A DNA stretch of 6,321 nucleotides from Planctomycetaceae bacterium (GTDB taxonomy: Bacteria; Planctomycetota; Planctomycetia; Planctomycetales; Planctomycetaceae). The position numbers were made by a program, and so were the translations under genes. The stretch covers positions 1 through 6,321 of the forward strand of contig JAGQQT010000245.1 in the NCBI GenBank assembly GCA_020426065.1. The letters run 5' to 3'. Positions 1 to 4,960 of the stretch are shown here, piece after piece. Each line of letters starts with the position of its first letter. Position 1 is the first letter of the stretch. Below the pieces are notes generated by a model, which saw only the letters and a program-made list of their open reading frames with translations, did no database searches and was not told the origin of the DNA.

Positions 1-58
1 CGCAAACAAGAAAACAAAAAAAGAACAATAACTGAACACAGACACAGCAGACAAATTT
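1..58. other. A-rich leader before the WD40 fragment
   Basis: About 30 of the first 50 bases are A and only 2 are T, unlike anything else in the window. In the frame of the WD40 gene there is a TAA stop at 29-31. The WD40-like residues ADKFVK are already readable from 47, that is, before the GTG at 59. Homologous coding therefore begins upstream of the nominal start, and the run before it does not look like WD40 coding sequence. Possible explanations are a low-quality contig end, a rearrangement junction, or genuine decay of the 5' half of the gene. Confidence 0.5.
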
Positions 59-511
59 GTGAAATGCTTCAATGTGCAGACAGGAGAACTGGTAAATGCA
101 TTTGAAGGCCATACGGAACATGTTCTGGATGTTGCCTGGTCTGCGGATGGACTTTCACTGGCCAGTGCTTCTGCCGACAAGACCGTGAAGATCTGGGATG
201 CAATTGAAGGAGCCCAGAAGCGAACCATCACCAGTTTTGAAAAGCAGGTCACCGGTCTGAAATACATTGGCGTGAGTGACAACCTGGCCACCTGCAGTGG
301 TGACAAAGTGGTTCGTCTGTTCCAGGCCAGCAATGGTCGGAATTATCGGAATATGACCGGAGCGGAAAAATTCGTGAATGCTTTTGACGTTACCGACAGT
401 GAATCGCTCGTCATCGCAGGCGATCATTCCGGCACTGTTCGACTGTGGAACGGACAGAACGGACAGCTGTTACAAACGTATGTTCCAAAAACAGAAACCG
501 CACCTCAATAA
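59..511 (+). CDS. WD40 repeat protein, C-terminal part (5' end missing or disrupted)
   Basis: This encodes beta-propeller blades that usually act as a protein-binding scaffold. A canonical blade is visible at residues 17-47, from GH (17-18) through SADKTVKIWD. It is followed by two more divergent blades, one with GDKVVRLF and one with SGTVRLWNGQNGQ. The last residues before the stop are a short polar tail, so the C-terminus looks natural. The first residues (KCFNVQTGEL) are the end of another blade, and the matching preceding residues ADKF are encoded upstream of the GTG at 59. The GTG is therefore probably not the real start but only the first start codon after an in-frame TAA at 29-31. Related planctomycete proteins are much longer, often with many blades and sometimes a cytochrome c-type domain. 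The fold is certain; the partner and function are unknown. It could be a pseudogene remnant or a contig-edge fragment. Confidence 0.8.
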   Translation: MKCFNVQTGELVNAFEGHTEHVLDVAWSADGLSLASASADKTVKIWDAIEGAQKRTITSFEKQVTGLKYIGVSDNLATCSGDKVVRLFQASNGRNYRNMTGAEKFVNAFDVTDSESLVIAGDHSGTVRLWNGQNGQLLQTYVPKTETAPQ

Positions 512-521
512 TGTGGTGCGG
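498..521. terminator. Bidirectional hairpin terminator between convergent genes
   Basis: CCGCACC (498-504) pairs perfectly with GGTGCGG (515-521) across a 10-base loop that contains the TAA stop of the WD40 gene (509-511). On the plus strand GTTTTCT follows a few bases later (529-535). On the minus strand the hairpin is followed by a T-rich run (complement of 484-497) with five consecutive T. It is placed to end both the rightward WD40 gene and the leftward small gene at 535-714. The T tracts are not immediately adjacent on the plus side, so efficiency is uncertain. Confidence 0.6.
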
Positions 522-534
522 CTTCGGAGTTTTC

Positions 535-714
535 TCAGCTCATCCAGCTTAATGTCCAGGCATAAAGGCTGATGAACCCACTGACGAAAAACATCGGCCA
601 GTGCAGTTTCTGTGGTTTTCGGGAAGTTTCCTGCATTGCAACATGCTGTCGCAGATGCTCATTCATTCTTTCAAGAAAGCAGATTTGAATCTGCGTAGTC
701 GCTTCCATATTCAT
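535..714 (-). CDS. Small predicted membrane protein, 59 aa, unknown function
   Basis: I do not recognise this protein. It starts with ATG at 714 on the minus strand, with AGGAG nine bases upstream, the best-formed Shine-Dalgarno in the window. The frame runs 59 codons to TGA at 535-537. Residues 1-38 are polar and mildly basic (MNMEATTQIQICFLERMNEH at the start). Residues 39-59 are hydrophobic and aromatic (WPMFFVSGFISLYAWTLSWM), consistent with one C-terminal membrane segment. A 3' hairpin at 498-521 lies directly downstream with a T tract in the correct orientation. It converges on the WD40 gene. The combination of a good ribosome binding site, a plausible membrane segment and a terminator supports a real gene, although its small size means chance cannot be excluded. 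It could be a tail-anchored regulator or a small accessory protein; the sequence does not say which. Confidence 0.55.
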   Translation of the reverse strand: MNMEATTQIQICFLERMNEHLRQHVAMQETSRKPQKLHWPMFFVSGFISLYAWTLSWMS

Positions 715-723
715 GCTTGATCG

Positions 724-728
724 CTCCT
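724..728 (-). promoter_or_regulatory. Shine-Dalgarno of the small minus-strand gene
   Basis: The minus strand reads AGGAG nine bases before the ATG at 714. Most other genes in this window have weak or absent Shine-Dalgarno sequences, so this site is the main evidence that the short frame 535-714 is translated. Confidence 0.55.
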
Positions 729-898
729 GACTTCAGTCTGTTTACATTCTTGCAGCAGAAACGTTTTGTGGAGTGAACGCATCCAACTCAGGCTGCGATT
801 CCGTTTCGCGGATGGATTCAGTTCCCATTGAAAGGAATTGATTCCACTGGTGTCTGGCGAATGGAACCCGGAGTGCGTTTAGGCTTGGGAGGTATGAG

Positions 899-914
899 TG
901 ATATCGTCCAGATT
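899..914. repeat. 16-bp direct repeat, copy 1
   Basis: TGATATCGTCCAGATT occurs here and again, identically and in the same orientation, at 4958-4973 within the end of the minus-strand gene 4947-6230. On the minus strand this copy reads V-N-L-D-D-I followed by six residues and a TAA at 879-881. That resembles the C-terminus of the distant gene, which reads N-L-D-D-I-N-A-A and stop. The frame here is closed by a TGA at 957-959, so at most a fragment could remain. Confidence 0.7.
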
Positions 915-1050
915 CACTCTGTTTTCTGGAGTGGAACGGCGGGTTCTGGGGAATCTTCACAGAATGGCCCCGAGAAACCGCAATACGCCGGATGAATGCA
1001 CTGTTCCGGTTTTATCGCTCTTTGAGGTGCTGCCGTTTAGCAGGCTCCGT

Positions 1051-1080
1051 TTGCGTCCGCTGCTGCGAACTCGATACACT
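1051..1080 (+). promoter_or_regulatory. Possible sigma70-type promoter for the DUF1080 gene
   Basis: TTGCGT (1051-1056) and TACACT (1075-1080) are separated by 18 bases, each matching four of six consensus positions. A start about six bases downstream would place the hairpin 1085-1122 at the very 5' end of the transcript. This is a weak match of a kind that arises often by chance. Confidence 0.22.
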
Positions 1081-1084
1081 GTGC

Positions 1085-1122
1085 CCAGCATTTTCCCTGC
1101 AGGAATTGTCCTGCCGGGCTGG
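1085..1122 (+). promoter_or_regulatory. Imperfect hairpin in the leader of the DUF1080 gene
   Basis: The core GCAGGA-ATTG-TCCTGC (1099-1114) is a perfect 6-bp stem with a 4-base loop. It extends through one T/C mismatch to CC/GG (1096-1097 with 1116-1117), then, past a six-base bulge, to CCAGC (1085-1089) with GCTGG (1118-1122). There is no T tract, so it is not a typical intrinsic terminator. It ends 19 bases before the ATG and could affect mRNA stability or translation. Confidence 0.4.
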
Positions 1123-1141
1123 TTAACAGAAAGACTTGAGG

Positions 1142-1885
1142 ATGAACAAGTTACGATCCGTAGTTGCAATGTCGATCGGTGCTGCCCTGATTCTGCCTGG
1201 CTGCGATTCCAATTCGAATTCCAACTCGGTCCCATCCAGCCCCAGCGTATCTGCCCCTGCTGAAAATCCGGAAGCAGGTACGTCGGATCAGGCAATACCA
1301 CCTGTTGCAGAAATCCCTCAGGATGACTTTACAGCCGAAGAAGGCTTCACTGCTCTCGCCTTTTCAGACTTTACCCCCGTCTTTGCGAATGAAGAAACCT
1401 GGAAGGAACACGGCACTTCAATCGTGACAACCGGTGAGCCCAAAGGGTATCTGCAAACCAGTCAGACATTTTCCAATTTCACACTCAAGCTCGAATACCG
1501 TTTTCTCCCCAAGCCCAAGCTGGCAGAAGAAAAACGTCCTCTCAGCAACACTGGCGTGCTGCTTTATATCGATGAGGAACAGGCGATCTGGCCGAAATCC
1601 GTGGAAGTCCAGGGAAAGCATGTTGAAATGGCTTCCATCAAATCAAACGGTGGGATTCCAGATGTCGTAATTACAGATGACCAGGCAGCCAGGGAAGCGG
1701 CACGCAAACCGGTAGGAGAGTGGAATGAGTTGACCATCATTTCTGCGGACGGAGCGTTAACATCCTTTCTGAACGGTACCCAGATCTGCCAGTCCGAGCC
1801 GGCAGAACGCCAGTCGGGCCATCTCGGATTTCAGGCCGAAGGGTTCCCCGTTGAATTCCGCAGAATCCGGATTCAAACCAGATAA
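1142..1885 (+). CDS. DUF1080 (3-keto-disaccharide hydrolase-like) lipoprotein
   Basis: The domain (PF06439) has a concanavalin/LamG-like beta-sandwich fold; characterised relatives cleave 3-keto-disaccharides or bind carbohydrate. The product has 247 residues. Residues 1-20 form a lipoprotein signal (basic start MNKLR, hydrophobic core, LILPG before C21). A Ser/Asn/Pro-rich linker covers roughly 22-65. The DUF1080 domain spans about 66-245, with typical stretches: FSNFTLKLEYRF (110-121), SNTGVLLYID (135-144), IWPKSVEVQG (149-158), GEWNELTI (192-199), FLNG (209-212) and GHLGFQAEG (226-234). The protein should sit outside the cytoplasm, anchored to a membrane. I prefer ATG 1142; a TTG two codons earlier (1136) is possible, since GAGG lies directly against the ATG and is too close to serve it. 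The gene is 130 bases ahead of another lipoprotein gene. The family is clear, but the substrate is not and many members are uncharacterised. Confidence 0.85.
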   Translation: MNKLRSVVAMSIGAALILPGCDSNSNSNSVPSSPSVSAPAENPEAGTSDQAIPPVAEIPQDDFTAEEGFTALAFSDFTPVFANEETWKEHGTSIVTTGEPKGYLQTSQTFSNFTLKLEYRFLPKPKLAEEKRPLSNTGVLLYIDEEQAIWPKSVEVQGKHVEMASIKSNGGIPDVVITDDQAAREAARKPVGEWNELTIISADGALTSFLNGTQICQSEPAERQSGHLGFQAEGFPVEFRRIRIQTR

Positions 1886-1897
1886 AATCAAACCAGA
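1873..1897 (+). repeat. Short direct repeat flanking the DUF1080 stop codon
   Basis: TCAAACCAGA occurs at 1873-1882 and again at 1888-1897, one copy inside the last codons and one just after the TAA (1883-1885). The 15-base period suggests a small tandem duplication at the 3' end of the gene. Confidence 0.6.
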
Positions 1898-1943
1898 ACG
1901 GGATTGCCGATCCTGCCGGAATGTTTGTGCAGCTCAAGAATTC

Positions 1944-1956
1944 AGGCTTGAAGCCT
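1944..1956 (+). terminator. Short hairpin between the two lipoprotein genes
   Basis: AGGCT-TGA-AGCCT is a perfect 5-bp stem with a 3-base loop, 59 bases after the DUF1080 stop. No T tract follows, so this would be a weak terminator at best and may be incidental. The 130-base gap (1886-2015) holds nothing else I can support apart from the start-proximal ATGACATAATG. Confidence 0.2.
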
Positions 1957-2015
1957 ACCATTACTAAATCAATGAAATCTGATTACCAAAATCATTTTCA
2001 GAACGGAATGACATA

Positions 2016-4052
2016 ATGAGGGATCTGATCGAACAAAGCCGGGGAGTTCTTCTGGCGGGAATTACGTTGTTGCTGATCGGGTTTGCTGGCTGCGATCAAT
2101 CTTCCTCCACTCCAGAGCCCTCAGGTTCCGCAGCAACGGAATCGGGTGATTTGCCGCTCCCGCCCGCGGCCTCGACAGAGAATGCCATTGAAGAACTTCC
2201 TCCCTGGATTGGCCGCTGGATGATGGTCATTACAGAGGAGACAACGGACTTCCATCCGTTATTGATTTCCATTGAGCCGCACGAAAAAGGACGCATGATC
2301 CGCAAGCTGGCTCATGGAAAACTGCGGGCGTTTCAGGACTGGAGTATCGCCAATGGTCTGTTCCAGGAAGATCGCCTGCGAATGGTGGTGACCAGCGAAA
2401 GTGGAGTCTTCATGTTTACCGGACAGCGACATGGCGATGTCGTGATTGGCAGTCTGATCCGTGAAGGAGAAAATCAGGGGTCTTTGACTCGGTTGATTAA
2501 AACCTCCGCCACCGACTTGAACGAAATCGAAACCCCCAGTCCAACCGATGGCGTAAACGAGTTCAATGAAGCGGTGAATGCAGAAGATCCAATCCCCGCA
2601 CTAAGAAATCTGGTTACAAAATTCCCTTATTCTCCTCTGGTCAGTGCGGCCTATTTTGCCATGCTGGACCATGCTGTCGTCAAAAAAATGCCGCTTGAGG
2701 AAGTCAAATCCTTCGCCGATACCGCTGTGGCAAACCTGCAGGACTGGGGTCCGATTTTCGTCCCCAATGCCCGTTTGCGTGTCATCACGATGACGATGAA
2801 TGATGCCGCTTACCAGTCGATTGCCAAAGAAAACGTTGAAGCATTGAAGGAATTCCACAAGGAATTTCCAGATGAATCCTATGAAGAACGCCTGGCCCTC
2901 ACGGATGCTCAACTGAAACTGCTTTCTACTGATGAAGCGGAAAAGGCAGATGGAGAAAAGTCTTTGAAAGAGTTGCTGGCAGATCGTCCTTTTGAAGTCA
3001 AAGGGATGCTGGCGCTGGCGGATTATTATGAAAAGGCCGAGCGGAAAGAGGAGGCTCTGGCGATCTATGCCAAGCTGGCCGTCATGCCTGGCCTGCAACG
3101 CATGATTGGAGTGTTCGAGAACCCGAATGGGGGAGAACCGATGACAATCGTGGATAAAGTTCAGCTGCTCTCCGGCAAACAGGACGGAGCCTTGCAGGAG
3201 TTCCTTGATGAAACCTATGAAAAGGAACTGTTCTACTTTGCCAGCCCCGAAGGCGAACAATCCCCGCTCAAAGAAAATCGACGCATTCCCATGGTCGAAT
3301 TATTTACTGGCGCCGCCTGCCCTCCCTGTGTTGCTGGTGATCTGGCATTGGGTGGGCTGGAAAAACTGTTTCCCTCACCAGAAATTATCGCCGTCCGATA
3401 TCACCAGCACATCCCCCGCCCGGATCCCATGACGGTCCGTGTGGGTGAATCCCGCTTCAGTTATTATGGTGGCCAGGGAACCCCTGCCCTGTTTCTGAAT
3501 GGACGTCCTACTGATCCAGTAGGAGGTTACGTGTTTCATGCTGAGGAGCATTTCAATAGTCTGCTCCCCAATATCCAGAATGCCCGACAGCAGTCCTCAC
3601 CGGTGGTAATCAAGCTGGAAACAACATCTGAAGAAAACCATTTGAAGGTGAAGGTTCACGTGGAAGGAGTAACGGAAAGCCGGACCGATGTGAAGTTGCG
3701 TCTGCTGCTGGTCGAACCCCTGATTCATTTTGTGGCACCCAACGGAATCCGCATGCATGAAATGGTAGTGCGTGATCTGCCGGGAGGCACAACAGGAGCT
3801 CCCGTCCAGGCGGGGAAAGCAGATCTGGAGCAGGACCTCGATATTGCCAAAACCAAGGCTGATTATCTGATCGAAATTGAGGAGTTCCAGAAGAATCGCG
3901 AAGTGAGTTTCGACACTATTCCTGGCGACTTCACTCATTTGCAGGTCATTGCGTTTGTGCAGGATGACAGCTCGAAAGAAATCCTGCAGTCAACCATTTC
4001 ACCTATCCTTAATTTCCCGTCACTGAAAACAGCTGAAGCAGCTGCAGAGTGA
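2016..4052 (+). CDS. Large lipoprotein with helical repeats, thioredoxin fold (CPPC) and Omp28-like C-terminus
   Basis: The product has 678 residues and is predicted to be a membrane-anchored, extracytoplasmic thiol-disulfide oxidoreductase-like protein. Residues 1-25 form a lipoprotein signal ending GFAG before C26, followed by a Ser/Pro/Glu linker to about 60. A beta-rich module I do not recognise covers about 62-163 (PPWIGRWMMVI, FMFTGQRHGDVVIGSL). Residues about 180-365 are helical and TPR-like, clearest at 328-361 (ALADYYEKAERKEEALAIYAKL). The thioredoxin-like domain covers about 425-520: VELFTGAA leads into C435-P-P-C438, and the cis-Pro loop is G-T489-P490. Residues about 525-665 are beta-rich with NGIRMHEMVVRDLPGG, resembling Omp28-family proteins. 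Both active-site Cys and the cis-Pro are present, so redox activity is plausible, but the usual Trp before the motif is Ala. The start is ATG 2016; an ATG-ACA-TAA mini-frame at 2008-2016 overlaps it. Partners are unknown. Confidence 0.82.
   Translation: MRDLIEQSRGVLLAGITLLLIGFAGCDQSSSTPEPSGSAATESGDLPLPPAASTENAIEELPPWIGRWMMVITEETTDFHPLLISIEPHEKGRMIRKLAHGKLRAFQDWSIANGLFQEDRLRMVVTSESGVFMFTGQRHGDVVIGSLIREGENQGSLTRLIKTSATDLNEIETPSPTDGVNEFNEAVNAEDPIPALRNLVTKFPYSPLVSAAYFAMLDHAVVKKMPLEEVKSFADTAVANLQDWGPIFVPNARLRVITMTMNDAAYQSIAKENVEALKEFHKEFPDESYEERLALTDAQLKLLSTDEAEKADGEKSLKELLADRPFEVKGMLALADYYEKAERKEEALAIYAKLAVMPGLQRMIGVFENPNGGEPMTIVDKVQLLSGKQDGALQEFLDETYEKELFYFASPEGEQSPLKENRRIPMVELFTGAACPPCVAGDLALGGLEKLFPSPEIIAVRYHQHIPRPDPMTVRVGESRFSYYGGQGTPALFLNGRPTDPVGGYVFHAEEHFNSLLPNIQNARQQSSPVVIKLETTSEENHLKVKVHVEGVTESRTDVKLRLLLVEPLIHFVAPNGIRMHEMVVRDLPGGTTGAPVQAGKADLEQDLDIAKTKADYLIEIEEFQKNREVSFDTIPGDFTHLQVIAFVQDDSSKEILQSTISPILNFPSLKTAEAAAE
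3506..3524 (+). other. Intragenic hairpin with a Shine-Dalgarno-like 3' arm
   Basis: TCCTACTG (3506-3513) pairs perfectly with CAGTAGGA (3517-3524) across the loop ATC, inside the thioredoxin-domain coding sequence. The 3' arm runs into AGGAGG (3521-3526), which is followed four bases later by an in-frame GTG (3531-3533). Codon constraint (RPTDPVGG) may explain it entirely. Confidence 0.5.
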
Positions 4053-4072
4053 GTAAATTGGGGTTCGCCGTC

Positions 4073-4094
4073 AACAGGAGTGCTGGCCTGTTTT
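4073..4094 (+). terminator. Possible terminator after the thioredoxin lipoprotein gene
   Basis: AACAGG (4073-4078) pairs with CCTGTT (4087-4092) around an 8-base loop, and the 3' arm merges into a run of four T (4091-4094). It lies 21 bases after the stop codon. The stem is short and AT-containing, so it may be only a partial terminator or pause site before the hydrolase gene. Confidence 0.35.
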
Positions 4095-4126
4095 CCCTGG
4101 CAGCTTTGATGAGGTTCTAGACTTTT

Positions 4127-4131
4127 AGAGG
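4127..4131 (+). promoter_or_regulatory. Shine-Dalgarno of the hydrolase gene
   Basis: AGAGG lies four bases before the ATG at 4136. The spacing is slightly short but it supports this start, which also gives a sensible N-terminus. Confidence 0.45.
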
Positions 4132-4135
4132 TAAT

Positions 4136-4960
4136 ATGGAGATTACGCTGTACGATCAACGAAATGGATTTCGTCGAGGCCTATCGAACACACTTGCCTA
4201 TCCGCTGGCCCTGTTTGGATCGTTCTGGATGCGTCCTTTAAAACTGGATGATTCGGAGCGGCACGAAAACGGCCTGGTCGTGATACTGTCAGGGATTGAA
4301 GGCCCGGGAGTTCTCTCCCGTTCGCTGGTGCAGGGATTGATTGACGCCCAGGTCTCGCACGCCATCCGGATCGTGAACTGGACGGCTGCGGTCCGACCGG
4401 CAGTCATCAACCTCTGGCGTTACGAAAAGAATCGTCAGAAAGCTGCAGAAATTGCCCAGGGCCTGATGGATTACCAGCAACGGTTTCCCGGACGCCCGAT
4501 CACACTGATTGGCCATTCGGGCGGAGCAGCCATGATTCCCTTCGTTCTCGAAGAGCTGCCTGAACGGAATGTCGTACAGAATGCGATCATGATCGCTCCT
4601 GCCTTGAGTCCCATTTATGATTTGACGTCTGCCCTGGTCAAAGTGAAAGAGAAAATCCATCACTTTTATTCCTGGCGGGATTTGTACTTTCTCGGCTTTG
4701 GAACTCTGACCATGGGCACGCTCGATCGCCGCTTCTGCCTTTCTGCCGGACGTGGCGGTTTTCTGGTTCCTGCAGAGGATCAGGACGCGGCAGCGGTTTA
4801 CTCAGAGAAACTGAACGAAGTGCCTTATCGCCAGTCGATGATGCGAGACTGGCATTATGGCGGACACTTGAGCTGCATGAACCGTGTGTTCATTGAACGG
4901 AATGTGGCACCGATTATTCTGGGCAAACACCAGAACCACGAGTCAGTCACGCCGCATTGA
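4136..4960 (+). CDS. Alpha/beta hydrolase-fold protein
   Basis: The product has 274 residues and probably cleaves an ester or related bond; the substrate cannot be read from the sequence. A first core strand is visible as NGLVVILSGIEG (about 45-56). The nucleophile elbow is ITLIGHSGGAAM, with S128 in G126-H-S-G-G130, the Gly-x-Ser-x-Gly arrangement of the superfamily. A candidate acid is D182 in YSWRDLYFLG, and the candidate catalytic His is H240 or H244 in DWHYGGHLSC near the C-terminus. There is no signal peptide; residues 20-33 are hydrophobic (LAYPLALFGSFW) and might touch a membrane. A Shine-Dalgarno at 4127-4131 supports ATG 4136. The gene begins 83 bases after the thioredoxin lipoprotein gene on the same strand, so co-transcription is possible. 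Its 3' end overlaps the convergent gene 4947-6230 by 14 bases. It could equally be a lipase, esterase or a non-catalytic relative. Confidence 0.8.
   Translation: MEITLYDQRNGFRRGLSNTLAYPLALFGSFWMRPLKLDDSERHENGLVVILSGIEGPGVLSRSLVQGLIDAQVSHAIRIVNWTAAVRPAVINLWRYEKNRQKAAEIAQGLMDYQQRFPGRPITLIGHSGGAAMIPFVLEELPERNVVQNAIMIAPALSPIYDLTSALVKVKEKIHHFYSWRDLYFLGFGTLTMGTLDRRFCLSAGRGGFLVPAEDQDAAAVYSEKLNEVPYRQSMMRDWHYGGHLSCMNRVFIERNVAPIILGKHQNHESVTPH

Larger units (their letters stand above)
729..1141. other. Intergenic region without a convincing gene
   Basis: About 410 bases lie between the divergently transcribed small gene and the DUF1080 lipoprotein gene. Frames open here on both strands (for example 742-960 minus, 898-1263 plus and 957-1301 minus) give proteins with no recognisable domain, no good ribosome binding site and unlikely composition. 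The region contains one copy of a 16-base repeat at 899-914, a possible promoter at 1051-1080 and a long imperfect hairpin at 1085-1122. A short perfect inverted repeat, GGAAT-TG-ATTCC, is at 834-845. Confidence 0.6.

Noticed and set aside
378..572. Plus-strand 64-codon frame overlapping the end of the WD40 gene
   Set aside because: It lies in a different frame through the WD40 blades and the terminator hairpin, with no ribosome binding site.
742..960. Minus-strand open frame of 72 codons in the spacer
   Set aside because: It starts at GTG without a ribosome binding site and has no recognisable domain or hydrophobic pattern. It overlaps the 16-mer in a different frame from the one that reads N-L-D-D-I.
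898..1301. Plus frame 898-1263 and minus frame 957-1301 across the DUF1080 leader
   Set aside because: Both run into the well-supported DUF1080 gene in other frames. Their products are rich in Arg, Ser and Pro with no family resemblance.
2601..3260. 219-codon minus-strand open frame inside the thioredoxin lipoprotein gene
   Set aside because: It is long, but it lies wholly antisense to a gene with clear domains. Its Phe/Gln/Arg-heavy product is typical of an antisense shadow.
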